Notes under the pieces: generated by a model
Told to the model about the DNA's origin: nothing
The model's database searches: none
What the model saw: only the letters and a program-made list of their open reading frames with translations
Source: Lachnospiraceae bacterium
GTDB lineage: Bacteria; Bacillota; Clostridia; Lachnospirales; Lachnospiraceae
Assembly (NCBI GenBank): GCA_021203465.1
Contig: JAJQBC010000097.1
Location: 1 to 37,175 of the forward strand
DNA length: 37,175 nucleotides
Reading direction: 5' to 3'
In this document: one piece after another, positions 7,269 to 15,605 of the stretch
How the letters are laid out: every line of letters starts with the position of its first letter
Numbering within the stretch: the stretch's first letter is position 1
Program-made: the position numbers and the translations under genes

Positions 7269-7583
7269 ATGGAAGGAACATTGAGAGTTACACCGGAGCA
7301 GCTGCAGTCGGCGGCAAGCGAATTTTCGAGCAGAGGAACCACAGTAGGAAACCTGACCTCTCAGATGACGAATCTGGTGACGGGTTTGAGCAGTATCTGG
7401 GAGGGCGAGGCTTTCACGGCTTACACGACGAAGTTCCGGCAGCTGGATGACGATATTCAGAAGATCATCCGCATGATCACGGAGCACAGCGAGGACTTGA
7501 CCGAGATGGCGCGCATCTACAGCGAGGCCGAGACTGCGAACCAGGAGGAGATCGCGAGTCTTGCGGGTGATGTGATCGTTTAG
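7269..7583 (+). CDS. WXG100-family protein, type B, copy 2
   Basis: This 104-residue protein is identical in sequence to that at 5307-5621, with W44-E-G46, YSEAE and the DVIV end. The gap to type A copy 2 is 155 bases, compared with 91 in copy 1. The two gaps are unlike except for the last 20 or so bases carrying the ribosome site. The genes were therefore kept while the spacers drifted or were replaced. A GC-rich hairpin follows at 7599-7625. Confidence 0.93.
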   Translation: MEGTLRVTPEQLQSAASEFSSRGTTVGNLTSQMTNLVTGLSSIWEGEAFTAYTTKFRQLDDDIQKIIRMITEHSEDLTEMARIYSEAETANQEEIASLAGDVIV

Positions 7584-7598
7584 AAAGTCGTATCAAAA

Positions 7599-7625
7599 CC
7601 GCCGGATGCAGCCGCGCTCCGGCGG
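7599..7625 (+). terminator. Intercistronic hairpin without a T run
   Basis: CCGCCGGA (7599-7606) and TCCGGCGG (7618-7625) form a perfect 8-bp stem with an 11-base loop, 15 bases after the WXG100 stop codon. No T tract follows. It is more likely an mRNA-end stabiliser or a partial terminator that lowers expression of downstream genes than a full intrinsic terminator. Confidence 0.45.
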
Positions 7626-7654
7626 TGAAACAAGAAAGAGAAGGGAGTACGGTT

Positions 7655-8905
7655 ATGTACTGTAGATATTGTGGTTCGGAGAACGCAGACAACAGCAGAT
7701 ATTGTAGAAATTGCGGGGCGGATATGTATCCGCAGGAGTATGGAAACTCAGGAAATTATGGGAACTCCCAGAATTATGGGGCTTCGTCGATGTCGGAACC
7801 CTCTGTTTCGGTGAATCTGCTGTTGACGATCGCTGCCGTTGCGCTTGCCATCCTGTATGGACAGAGAGCAGTTCGGGTAATCTGGAGTGCCATTATGCTT
7901 CTCACCCGTTCGTCTTCGTTGCCTGCCATGCTGCGCGGACTGCTCAACATCGGATTGATATTTGTTATCTGCGCCGCGCTCTGCTATGTCCTCCTTGTGT
8001 TTGGCCTGCGCAGAACGCAGGAGACGACAGAACCGCTGTATCTGGGCGTTATTATTCTGGCAGGCGCAAGGATTGTATGGGCACTGATCTGGATGCTGAT
8101 CCTGAGCGTCACATATCTGGTAAGCTGGTATGGTCTTTTTCAGGATCTGTTTGGCTCTCTGGTTTTTACTTTTCTGAAGACAGCTCTGTGTGCGGGTCTT
8201 ACCGTTGGGGTTCTGTTCCTCCTTCTTACGCTTGCAGGGAGGAGACCCTTTGCAGGAAGATCAAAAGAGGAGCTGGCAGCCATGCTGGGAGAGTTGCCGA
8301 ATATTCTGCTGAACAGCAATATCTGGGTAAAAGATAAGACATCCCGGACAGATGCGGATGGGGCAGCCTATGGACAGAATTACAATCAGGGTTATGCTTA
8401 TGCGCAGAACGGCGGTCAGAATTACAGCCAGAATCCCGGGCAGAGTATGCAGCCGCAGCCGATGCATCGCCCCGATGACAGACTGAAGACGGACAGAAGT
8501 CTTCTGAAGTACATTTTGTTTTCGATCATCACCTGTGGAATCTATAATTATATCTTTTATTATGAGATTGCGAAGGACATCAACAAGATCTGCTGGGATG
8601 ACGGGAAAAAGACGACCGGTCTGGTTGGCTATATCGTCTTTACCATTATCACCTGTGGGATATACAGCTTTGTCTGGCATTATAAATTTGCCGAGCGCCT
8701 GGCGGATAACGCGCCTTCCTATGGAGTGAACATCCGGGAGGGCGGCAGCACGGTGCTGCTGTGGATGATCGTCGGAGCTTTCCTCTGTGGAATCGGGCCG
8801 TTTGTGGCGATCCATACACAGATCAAAAACCTGAACGCCATGGCGAAAGCGTACAACGCCAGATATTATCCGGAGATGAACGAAAGCCATACACAACCGA
8901 ATTAA
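7655..8905 (+). CDS. Zinc-ribbon membrane protein with DUF4234 domain
   Basis: This 416-residue protein has an N-terminal zinc ribbon with C3-x2-C6 and C17-x2-C20 (MYCRYCGSEN, YCRNCGADM). A first set of hydrophobic segments follows (VNLLLTIAAVALAILYG, GLLNIGLIFVICAALCYVLLV, VIILAGARIVWALIWMLIL, and one more near FTFLKTALCAGL). Then comes a Tyr/Gln/Asn-rich linker, and last a DUF4234-type region with the repeated element IITCGIYNYIFYYEIAKDI / IITCGIYSFVWHYKFAERL. ATG 7655 follows GAAGGGAG. This type of protein has no assigned reaction. Its place between WXG100 genes and the candidate effector suggests a membrane accessory role in this secretion locus, which is inference. Confidence 0.85.
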   Translation: MYCRYCGSENADNSRYCRNCGADMYPQEYGNSGNYGNSQNYGASSMSEPSVSVNLLLTIAAVALAILYGQRAVRVIWSAIMLLTRSSSLPAMLRGLLNIGLIFVICAALCYVLLVFGLRRTQETTEPLYLGVIILAGARIVWALIWMLILSVTYLVSWYGLFQDLFGSLVFTFLKTALCAGLTVGVLFLLLTLAGRRPFAGRSKEELAAMLGELPNILLNSNIWVKDKTSRTDADGAAYGQNYNQGYAYAQNGGQNYSQNPGQSMQPQPMHRPDDRLKTDRSLLKYILFSIITCGIYNYIFYYEIAKDINKICWDDGKKTTGLVGYIVFTIITCGIYSFVWHYKFAERLADNAPSYGVNIREGGSTVLLWMIVGAFLCGIGPFVAIHTQIKNLNAMAKAYNARYYPEMNESHTQPN

Positions 8906-8935
8906 AAAACAAAGAAAAAAGGAAGGAGGTGTCTC

Positions 8936-10081
8936 ATGGCAGATTATAAGGTGCTGGCGTCCGGCATGCAGAGGGAGGCCATTGTACAGGCAAATATTGC
9001 AATGAAACTGAACGGTTATGCCAAAAGGGTCAGGACAGTACGCACAAAGTTATCGATGAGTTCCTCTACTGCCAGCGCGATCAAAAGTAAACTGAAATCA
9101 CAGGCAGACGCAATAGACGAGGAACGTGAGCTGACAATGAAGATGGCTTACGGTCTGGATGATATCCGCGATCTTTATGAAGAGACGGAAAAGCGGATCG
9201 TGGGAGGGGATGTTTCAGGAGACACGGATGCAGGCGGCAATCAGCAGGTGCTGGTTGAACTGGCAACCTCTGCCAGAGATATTCTTGATCGATTTATAAG
9301 TGGAGTCACGCCGGATTTTTCATCTGTGATTGATGTCAGCAAGCTTGATATCAGCGGCGCGCTGCTCAGCGGTTCAACGACGGCTGCGGGAACAATTCTG
9401 GGATTTGACGCATCCGTAACTGCGGAGGGCGAACTGATCGGAGGTTCGGTGACGACAAAATCGAAGGCGAAATGGGATCTGGACGAGGGCGATTTTGGAA
9501 TGGAAGCAGGCATCGAGGCAGAGGGTCATCTGGCGCAGGGCGAGGTGTCGGGAAGTATCGGGTTGCTTAGCGGTTCGCTCTCCGGGACAGTGGGAGCAAT
9601 ATCGGCGACCGGTTCTGTAGGGGTTTCTCTGTTTAAGGATGGGAAATTAACTCCATCGCTTACAGCCGAAGCGAAAGCAGAAGCCAAAGGAGTGTCAGGT
9701 GAGGCAGAAGTCTCTTATGGTTCGGAGACGACAAATGCGCATGTGAAAGCCAGCGGTACCATCGGAAGTGCGAGTGCGGAAGCGAGTGCAAAGGCAGGCG
9801 TGATCACTTATGAGGATGACAATGGGAACACTGTGACGACCTATGGCGTGCAGGGCAAGGTCGGAGCAGAGGCCTATGTTGCGGAAGGAAGCGTGTCAGG
9901 TGGCTTCACCATCTTTGGTATTACGATCGATGCCAGCGTTACCGGCAAGGCTGGAGGAGCCGGGGTCTCAGCATCAGGACAGGTCACAGCAGGCGGCGTT
10001 TCCGGGTCGATTGGAGCCGGTCTTGGCCTGGGTGTTGGATTCAGCATCAGCATAGACTGGAGCAATTTCTCACTTTGGTGA
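8936..10081 (+). CDS. Candidate T7SS effector: helical N-terminus with glycine/alanine-rich repeat domain
   Basis: This 381-residue protein has two regions. Residues 1-90 are helical, with YxxxD/E-like elements (YGLDD at 72-76, YEETE at 81-85) as in T7SS substrates, and no Sec signal. Residues about 130-381 are a repetitive Gly/Ala/Ser/Thr/Val-rich series of alternating short strands (SGSIGLLSGSLSGTVGA, VKASGTIGSASAEASAKAG), ending in a glycine-zipper-like hydrophobic tail (GAGLGLGVGFSISIDW). Cysteine is absent. Such a domain could insert into membranes or act as a surface beta domain. It is not a recognisable nuclease or other enzyme. The ribosome site AAGGAAGGAGGTG is strong. A DUF4176 gene and a possible immunity-type gene follow directly. 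The effector role is inferred from context. Confidence 0.78.
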   Translation: MADYKVLASGMQREAIVQANIAMKLNGYAKRVRTVRTKLSMSSSTASAIKSKLKSQADAIDEERELTMKMAYGLDDIRDLYEETEKRIVGGDVSGDTDAGGNQQVLVELATSARDILDRFISGVTPDFSSVIDVSKLDISGALLSGSTTAAGTILGFDASVTAEGELIGGSVTTKSKAKWDLDEGDFGMEAGIEAEGHLAQGEVSGSIGLLSGSLSGTVGAISATGSVGVSLFKDGKLTPSLTAEAKAEAKGVSGEAEVSYGSETTNAHVKASGTIGSASAEASAKAGVITYEDDNGNTVTTYGVQGKVGAEAYVAEGSVSGGFTIFGITIDASVTGKAGGAGVSASGQVTAGGVSGSIGAGLGLGVGFSISIDWSNFSLW

Positions 10082-10133
10082 TGGTTATTCGAGCGCAGCT
10101 ATGATAAAATATAAAAAACAGGAGGATAGAATT

Positions 10134-10436
10134 ATGTATAAAGATATGTTGCCGATCGGTTCGGTTGTACTTCTCAAGGGCGGCGATAAGAAGATTATGA
10201 TCTGTGGACGCATCCAGTCCAAAGCAGGAGAAGATGTTATCTATGATTACTCGGCCTGCTATTACCCGGAAGGGATTCTCAGCGCTTCGTCGATGTTCTT
10301 CTTCAACAGGGATGCGATTGATACGGTTTATTTCCTTGGTTTTCAGGATAAAGAAGAGCTTAATTACCGTCACAACGTGCTGGATAATCTCGGCGAGTTG
10401 GAGATCCGGGACGGAGCGATCGTTCCGAAGAAATAG
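10134..10436 (+). CDS. DUF4176-family protein
   Basis: This 100-residue soluble protein begins with LPIGSVVLLKGGDKKIMICGRIQ, followed by DYSACYYPEGIL and FFNRDAIDTVYFLGF. This is the pattern of DUF4176 proteins, small beta-rich proteins that recur beside LXG-type toxins in T7SSb loci of Firmicutes. There they are thought to help deliver the toxin. ATG 10134 follows CAGGAGGATAG; an upstream ATG at 10101 has no such site. Its place 52 bases after the candidate effector makes that protein the likely partner. Confidence 0.85.
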   Translation: MYKDMLPIGSVVLLKGGDKKIMICGRIQSKAGEDVIYDYSACYYPEGILSASSMFFFNRDAIDTVYFLGFQDKEELNYRHNVLDNLGELEIRDGAIVPKK

Positions 10437-10445
10437 GAGAAGAAA

Positions 10446-11069
10446 ATGATACTGAAACTGTCGCAGACAGAAAAAGAGCTTTACAGCGCCCGGTTTGAGA
10501 TCTGCCGGGAGTCAGCACAGGCTGGAACGGTATCGCTTCAGGGAACGATGGGTTCCAGAAATGCTGTGATCGGCGGGAATTTTTACAGAACCCGCTTCGA
10601 GATGGAATTCGGTGAAAACCATTATATGGCGGGGAGCGGATTCCGTCCCTATCGCCTGGTTCAGGATGGCGTAGAAGTGGGAGTCGTCTGCCAGACGATG
10701 TTCAGCGGTGGATTTTTTAACAAGTTTGAGTACTATATGATGATGAAAAACGGGCAGGCTTACGACATGTATCCGGTCGGGCTGGGCAAGGAGGGAAACA
10801 AATACCCGGTTTACTGCGGCGATGTACAGATAGCCATGGCGGAGAAGGACTGCGTGGTCTACGATGATCTGCATCAATATCGGATTCTGGCACAGGATGC
10901 GGATGCGGCTCTGGTGACTCTTTTATTCTGCATGCACCTGTATGTGAATGAGAGCTATAAGCCCGGTGTGAAGACGACGGAAGGGAAGATGAAATATGTA
11001 TCCCTTACAACAAACAAAACGCTGAAAAGGAAGTATGATTCTGCATTCAAAGACAGAATCGGACGGTAG
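10446..11069 (+). CDS. Conserved hypothetical, tubby/LURP-like beta protein, possible immunity protein
   Basis: This 207-residue cytosolic protein has no signal peptide. It has many short strands with a repeated 'hydrophobic, aromatic, charged' pattern (TRFEMEFGENHYMAG, EYYMMMKNGQAYDMY, YPVYCGDVQIAMAEKDCVVYDD) and one hydrophobic helix (DADAALVTLLFCMHLYV). This resembles a tubby C-terminal-like / LURP-one-type fold, but I cannot confirm that by sequence alone. Nine bases separate it from the DUF4176 gene, so they are co-transcribed. In T7SS effector modules this position is often taken by the immunity protein; that role is inference here. Confidence 0.72.
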   Translation: MILKLSQTEKELYSARFEICRESAQAGTVSLQGTMGSRNAVIGGNFYRTRFEMEFGENHYMAGSGFRPYRLVQDGVEVGVVCQTMFSGGFFNKFEYYMMMKNGQAYDMYPVGLGKEGNKYPVYCGDVQIAMAEKDCVVYDDLHQYRILAQDADAALVTLLFCMHLYVNESYKPGVKTTEGKMKYVSLTTNKTLKRKYDSAFKDRIGR

Positions 11070-11095
11070 CGGCAGGCGGGGAGTAAAAAGAAACA

Positions 11096-11530
11096 TTGAA
11101 AGATAGTATGCAAACTTTGGATAGAACAATACGTAAGTATGGTAAGACAGCCGACCTGGTTGCGGCAGCCGCGATCATAGCTGTATATGCAATGATGGAA
11201 GGGATGGGCGTTACCTGCCCCATCCTTTTCATTACAGGCGTCTCCTGTGCTGGCTGCGGGATGTCCAGAGCTTGGCTGTCGCTGCTGCGCCTTGATATTT
11301 CCGCGGCTTTTTCTTATCATCCGCTGTTCTGGCTGCCGGTTCCGGCACTTTTTGTTTTTCTGTTTCGGAGGAGGATACCGGCCAGGCTGTATCGGCTGCT
11401 GATATGTATCGCGGCACTGCTTTTCCTGAGTGTCTATTTTATCAGAATATGCGATCCCGCTGACAGTGTCGTCGTGTTCAGGCCGAAACAGGGCCTGTTC
11501 TGGAGGCTTTTAGCAGTGTTTCGGGCATAG
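11096..11530 (+). CDS. DUF2752-family membrane protein
   Basis: This 144-residue protein has three or four membrane segments (LVAAAAIIAVYAMMEG, the cysteine segment, PLFWLPVPALFVFLF, LLICIAALLFLSVYFI). It carries the DUF2752 signature CPILFITGVSCAGCGMSR, followed by AWLSLLRLDISAAFSYHP. The TTG at 11096 is chosen because GGCGGGGAG lies 12 bases before it; ATG 11108 is the alternative. DUF2752 has no known activity. It is the last plus-strand gene of the T7SS region and ends 25 bases from the convergent AraC gene. I see no terminator in between. Confidence 0.8.
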   Translation: MKDSMQTLDRTIRKYGKTADLVAAAAIIAVYAMMEGMGVTCPILFITGVSCAGCGMSRAWLSLLRLDISAAFSYHPLFWLPVPALFVFLFRRRIPARLYRLLICIAALLFLSVYFIRICDPADSVVVFRPKQGLFWRLLAVFRA

Positions 11531-11555
11531 AATCCTAAGGAGAGGTCGGTTTCAC

Positions 11556-12416
11556 TTATGAAAACTCTGCCTTCAGAAATTTCTTTGGTGTGGTTCCCTT
11601 ATATTTATGGAAAGTCCGGATAAAGTAGCTCTCGTCGTTGAAACCGCAGGAGATTGCAGTTTCCTTGATTGAAAGGTTCTTCGTGGAGAGCATTTCGCAA
11701 GCACATTCGATCCGAAAGTAATTTAGGTAGTCGATCGGTGTGCGCCCTGTCACGCTGCGGAAACAGCAGCAGAAATATTTCGAGTTCATGCCCGCGATCC
11801 GCGCGAGGCTGTCGAGGCTGATATTGCCGGAATAGTTGTCCGAAATGTAGGCGAGGACGCTTTTCATTGAGTTCAGGCGCTCCGCGGCGACGGCGTCGCT
11901 CTTGTTTTCCTCATATAGATGCTCGCTGAGAATCACGCCAAGGAGCTGGTACAGGTAGCCCTGTGTCAGAAATTCATATCCGGTCTCGCGTCTGGAGAGC
12001 GCGTCGGTCAGCCCTTCGATGATCGGCGAGACCAGATTGCAGCGCTGTGAGAGCAGCGTATGGACCAGAATCTTGTGATCCCGTATATCCTGAATGGTTT
12101 TCGCGCAGGCCTGATTGTCCTTCAACAGAAATTCCAGATCAAACAAAATACAGTCGTAGACACAGCTGTGATCCACCGGGCTTCCGCCGTGGAGTGTACC
12201 GCCTGTGACAAGGACGACGTCCCCGGCATGGTAGGTTCTGGTGAGATTGTCGAGCGTGAGCTGAAATGCGCCGGACAGAATGTGGATGATTTCATAGTGC
12301 AGATGCCAGTGGTAGGTCATGTAGTAGCGTGGGCTGTAGGAGGTCTGGTGATAGAAGGCGATTGGAAAAGTGAAGGTGCCCTGTTCGCGGCGTTCCCGGT
12401 AGTCGAGGTATTTCAT
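11556..12416 (-). CDS. AraC-family transcription regulator of the fucose cluster
   Basis: This 286-residue protein has an N-terminal cupin sugar-sensing domain (HWHLHYEIIHILSGAFQL, then YHAGDVVLVTGGTLHG). Its C-terminal AraC DNA-binding domain has two helix-turn-helix motifs (LDSLARIAGMNSKYFCCCF and IKETAISCGFNDESYFIRTF) and ends in the usual TPKKFL. It is divergent from fucI with a 125-base shared region, the normal arrangement for an AraC activator of a sugar catabolic operon. The start has a GGAGAAAC ribosome site. An unusual CCCC run (CFCCCF) lies in the first recognition region. Confidence 0.9.
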   Translation of the reverse strand: MKYLDYRERREQGTFTFPIAFYHQTSYSPRYYMTYHWHLHYEIIHILSGAFQLTLDNLTRTYHAGDVVLVTGGTLHGGSPVDHSCVYDCILFDLEFLLKDNQACAKTIQDIRDHKILVHTLLSQRCNLVSPIIEGLTDALSRRETGYEFLTQGYLYQLLGVILSEHLYEENKSDAVAAERLNSMKSVLAYISDNYSGNISLDSLARIAGMNSKYFCCCFRSVTGRTPIDYLNYFRIECACEMLSTKNLSIKETAISCGFNDESYFIRTFHKYKGTTPKKFLKAEFS

Positions 12417-12470
12417 GAAGTTTCTCCATATAATGAGTGAATTTTGTGCTATTTTTTTTTAGTATATCAC

Positions 12471-12499
12471 TTTTGTTTGCGATTGTCATTCTTTATAAT
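12471..12499 (+). promoter_or_regulatory. Probable fucI promoter
   Basis: A perfect -10 (TATAAT, 12494-12499) lies 42 bases before fucI. The matching -35 position, 17 bases upstream (TTTTGT, 12471-12476), is poor. This fits a promoter that needs help from the divergently encoded AraC protein. The AraC gene's own promoter must lie in the same 125-base gap, in the AT-rich run near 12450-12475. Confidence 0.55.
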
Positions 12500-12541
12500 G
12501 AGAATATCTGAAAAAACGTACAATATGAAGGAGGAAGCATT

Positions 12542-14347
12542 ATGGCAAAGAGAGGACTGATCGGCGGTTATCCCGTGATTGGTATTCGTCCTGTGATTGA
12601 CGGGCGGCGTGGACCGATGAAGCTCCGTGAGAGTCTGGAAGACCAGACGATGGAGATCGCACAGGCGGCGAAGAAGTTATACGAGGAGAATCTTCGCTAT
12701 TCGAATGGAGAACCGGTCAAGGTTGTGATCGCGGATACCTCGATCGGACGTTATCCGGAGAGTGCGGCCTGCGCGGAGAAGTTCCGCAAGGAGGGCGTGG
12801 ACATCACGCTGACCGTGACGCCGTGCTGGTGCTATGGTTCTGAGACGATGGATGCCGATCCGATGACCATCAAGGGCGTGTGGGGCTTCAATGGCACGGA
12901 GCGCCCGGGTGCGGTTTATCTGGCGAGCGTTCTGGCGACGCACGCGCAGAAGGGGCTTCCGGCTTTCGGCATTTATGGACATGAGGTACAGGACATCGAT
13001 CAGGTGAGTGAGATTCCGGAGGATGTGAAGGAGAAGCTGCTTCGCTTCGGACGTGCGGCGGTTGCTGCTGCCACGATGAGAGGGAAGTCTTACCTGCAGA
13101 TCGGTTCCATCTGCATGGGCATCGGCGGCTCGATCATTGATTCCAATTTCATCGAGGAATATCTTGGCATGCATGTAGAGTCTGTGGACGAAGTCGAGAT
13201 TCTGCGCCGCATGGAGGAAGGTATTTATAATAAGGCGGAGTACGAGAGAGCGCTCGCCTGGACGAAGGAGCACTGCAAGGAAGGCCGCGATGACAATCCG
13301 GACTTCGTGAAGTTCAACCGTGAGCAGAAGGATAAGCAGTGGGAGTTCACGATCAAGATGTACTGCATCATCAAGGATCTGATGCTGGGTAATCCGGAAC
13401 TTCCGGAGCAGTTTGAGGAGGAGATGGCCGGACACAACGCGATCGCTGCCGGTTTTCAGGGACAGCGTCAGTGGACCGATCATTGGCCGAACTGCGATTA
13501 CCCGGAGGCGGTGCTGAATTCTACCTTCGATTTCGAGGGCAAGAAGGAGCCGATGATCCTCGCGACGGAGAATGATGTGCTGAACGGTCTTGGCATGCTG
13601 TTCATGAAGCTTCTGACCGGACGCGCACAAATCTTCGCGGACGTGCGTACTTACTGGTCGCCGGAGGCCACGAAGCGCGTGACCGGCTACGACCTTGAGG
13701 GCGTGGCGAAGGAGAACGGCGGCATTATCCACCTGCTGAACTCCGGTGCGGCCTGCCTGGACGCCTGCGGCGAGTGCCGTGACGCAGATGGCAATGCGAT
13801 CATGAAGCAGTGGTGGGATGTGACCGAGGAGGATATCAAGAAGATGACCGACGCGACCGTATGGTGCGAGGCCGGCTTTGACAATTTCCGCGGCGGCGGA
13901 TATTCCTCTCACTTCACGACGAGAGCTGAGATGCCGGTGACGATGATCCGTCTGAATCTTGTGAAGAATTTGGGACCGGTTCTGCAGATCGCAGAGGGCT
14001 GGACTGTGAAGCTGCCGGATGAGGTCTCCGATGTCCTGATGGAGCGTACGAATCCGACCTGGCCCTGCACTTGGTTTACGCCGAGATGCACCGGCGAGGG
14101 CGCCTTCAAGAGCGCATACGATGTGATGAACAACTGGGGCGCAAATCACGGTGCGATCAGCTACGGCCACATCGGCGCAGACCTCATCACGCTGGCTTCG
14201 ATCCTTCGCATTCCGGTCTGCATGCACAATGTACCGGAGGAGAAGATCTTCCGCCCATCCGCGTGGAATGCGTTCGGCATGGACAAGGAAGGCCAGGATT
14301 TCCGGGCATGCAGCGCATATGGCCCGATGTATAAGACAATCAAATAA
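12542..14347 (+). CDS. fucI: L-fucose isomerase
   Basis: This 601-residue enzyme converts L-fucose to L-fuculose in the cytosol (also D-arabinose to D-ribulose in this family), using Mn2+. The length matches family members of about 590. Conserved metal and catalytic positions are visible: Glu343 in [13 protein letters not shown], Asp367 in [12 protein letters not shown] and His543 in [13 protein letters not shown]. These correspond to E337, D361 and H528 of the E. coli enzyme. The N-terminus [21 protein letters not shown] is typical. It starts at ATG 12542 after GAAGGAGGAAGC. It is the first gene of the cluster, followed by the transporter operon with its own promoter. Confidence 0.97.
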   Translation: MAKRGLIGGYPVIGIRPVIDGRRGPMKLRESLEDQTMEIAQAAKKLYEENLRYSNGEPVKVVIADTSIGRYPESAACAEKFRKEGVDITLTVTPCWCYGSETMDADPMTIKGVWGFNGTERPGAVYLASVLATHAQKGLPAFGIYGHEVQDIDQVSEIPEDVKEKLLRFGRAAVAAATMRGKSYLQIGSICMGIGGSIIDSNFIEEYLGMHVESVDEVEILRRMEEGIYNKAEYERALAWTKEHCKEGRDDNPDFVKFNREQKDKQWEFTIKMYCIIKDLMLGNPELPEQFEEEMAGHNAIAAGFQGQRQWTDHWPNCDYPEAVLNSTFDFEGKKEPMILATENDVLNGLGMLFMKLLTGRAQIFADVRTYWSPEATKRVTGYDLEGVAKENGGIIHLLNSGAACLDACGECRDADGNAIMKQWWDVTEEDIKKMTDATVWCEAGFDNFRGGGYSSHFTTRAEMPVTMIRLNLVKNLGPVLQIAEGWTVKLPDEVSDVLMERTNPTWPCTWFTPRCTGEGAFKSAYDVMNNWGANHGAISYGHIGADLITLASILRIPVCMHNVPEEKIFRPSAWNAFGMDKEGQDFRACSAYGPMYKTIK

Positions 14348-14380
14348 ATGATAATTTCCTGCGTGTGTAGCGGAGTTCCG

Positions 14381-14431
14381 TTGACAGGGAGAGTTGACTT
14401 GTGTATAATAGATGTATTATTTTTCCCTGTC
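14381..14431 (+). promoter_or_regulatory. Consensus promoter inside an inverted repeat
   Basis: TTGACA (14381-14386), 17 bases, TATAAT (14404-14409) is a perfect sigma-A promoter for the transporter genes. GACAGGGA (14383-14390, overlapping the -35) and its exact inverse TCCCTGTC (14424-14431, just after the expected start near 14416) flank it. A perfect promoter bracketed this way suggests repression by a protein binding both arms. The repressor is unknown. Confidence 0.8.
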
Positions 14432-14486
14432 GATGATCTCCGCAGCATTACGCATTTTCGCCGTTTCCGGATTGGGGGATCAGTAA

Positions 14487-14534
14487 CCGTGTATCATTGG
14501 CCGGAATTTAAAGCGACTGGCCGGTGGCACACGG
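14487..14534 (+). other. Leader hairpin in the transporter mRNA
   Basis: CCGTGT (14487-14492) pairs with ACACGG (14529-14534). After a 2x2 internal loop, CA-TTGGCC (14495-14502) pairs with GGCCGG-TG (14519-14526), using two G-U pairs. The apical loop is 16 bases. It sits in a leader of about 180 bases between the promoter and GTG 14595. No T run follows, so it is not an intrinsic terminator. Its function is unknown. Confidence 0.45.
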
Positions 14535-14594
14535 CGCGGGAACGGGAAACAGGGTTTTATATGTGGCCATGCAAGGAAATCAGGAGGAAAACAA

Positions 14595-15581
14595 GTGGAT
14601 AAGATCAGAAACAATGCAATCGTTAAAAAGATTGGATTTAACAGCCTGGTACTGCTCTGTGTGCTGGTACTGCTGTTTATTTTATTTGCCATTCTTACCC
14701 CGATTATGAAGCCCGGTACGACGTTCCTGAGTTATTCCCGTATCGTGAGCATTTTCAATTATGCTTATTTTCTGGGATTTTTGTCTCTGGGCGTCACCTT
14801 CGTGATCGCGACCGGCGGGATCGACTTCTCGATCGGCCCGGTTATGTACTGCGCGGCGCTGATTTCGGGACAGCTTCTCACGAAGAACGGACTGCCGATC
14901 GGAGCCTGTCTGCTGATCAGCATTCTGGTGGGTATCATTTTCGGATGTATCAATGGCATTCTCGTGGCTTACGGCGGCCTGCCGTCTTTCATCACCTCGA
15001 TGGCGAGCATGATGATCGCGAAGGGCGTCGGCAGTGTATTCACGAAGACACAGTCCGTCAGCTGGCCGGGCGGCTGGTATCAGAATCTGGTGAAATGGAC
15101 GGTGGGCGGCGTCGAGATCCCGACCGGTATCATCATCCTCTTTGCGGGAGCCGCGATCTGTGCGGTTGTGCTGAACCAGACGAAGATTGGGCGCTACATA
15201 CTCTGCATCGGAAGCAACCGTGAGGCGGTTAGGCTTTCCGGTGTTGATACAAAGAAGTGGGAGATGCTGGCTTATATCATCTGCGGCGCACTTGCGGGAG
15301 TTGCTGCGATCTTCTATGTTACGGTTTATACGACGGTCCTGCCGGGCGGCGGCGACACCTTCAATAACGACGCGATTGCCGGCTGCGTCATGGGCGGCAC
15401 CTCGATGGCTGGCGGCGTTGCTTCCATCGGTGGCACGCTGATTGGTGTTGTAATCATCTCGCTCCTGCAGGTTGGTATCCTCGCGATGGGTTATCAGAGT
15501 CAGTATCAGTATGTGATCACCGGACTGATTGTTCTGGCGGTTGTATACGCGGATCTGCGCAGTCGTCGCAGAAGTAATTAA
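14595..15581 (+). CDS. Sugar ABC transporter permease (RbsC/AraH type), first
   Basis: This 328-residue integral membrane protein has about eight to ten hydrophobic segments and the family motif GGIDFSIGP in TM3, followed later by the cytoplasmic-loop pattern GSNREAVRLSGVD. It forms part of the channel of a ribose-type (CUT2) importer. The start is GTG 14595 after CAGGAGGAAAAC. It is the first gene of the transporter operon and lies 24 bases from the ATPase. A second permease of the same family follows the ATPase, so the channel is probably a heterodimer. Substrate by context: L-fucose or a similar 6-deoxy sugar. Confidence 0.93.
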   Translation: MDKIRNNAIVKKIGFNSLVLLCVLVLLFILFAILTPIMKPGTTFLSYSRIVSIFNYAYFLGFLSLGVTFVIATGGIDFSIGPVMYCAALISGQLLTKNGLPIGACLLISILVGIIFGCINGILVAYGGLPSFITSMASMMIAKGVGSVFTKTQSVSWPGGWYQNLVKWTVGGVEIPTGIIILFAGAAICAVVLNQTKIGRYILCIGSNREAVRLSGVDTKKWEMLAYIICGALAGVAAIFYVTVYTTVLPGGGDTFNNDAIAGCVMGGTSMAGGVASIGGTLIGVVIISLLQVGILAMGYQSQYQYVITGLIVLAVVYADLRSRRRSN

Positions 15582-15605
15582 TCAGAAAGGGGAAGGAGAG
15601 CAGAT

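Noticed and set aside
4913-7583. Repeats seen as a possible CRISPR or mobile element
   Set aside because: The repeats are whole WXG100 genes; there are no short regularly spaced repeats, no transposase and no terminal inverted repeats.
12500-12541. Possible catabolite-repression (cre) site before fucI
   Set aside because: The CG-centred stretch near 12515 does not keep the required spacing from TG to CG and from CG to CA.
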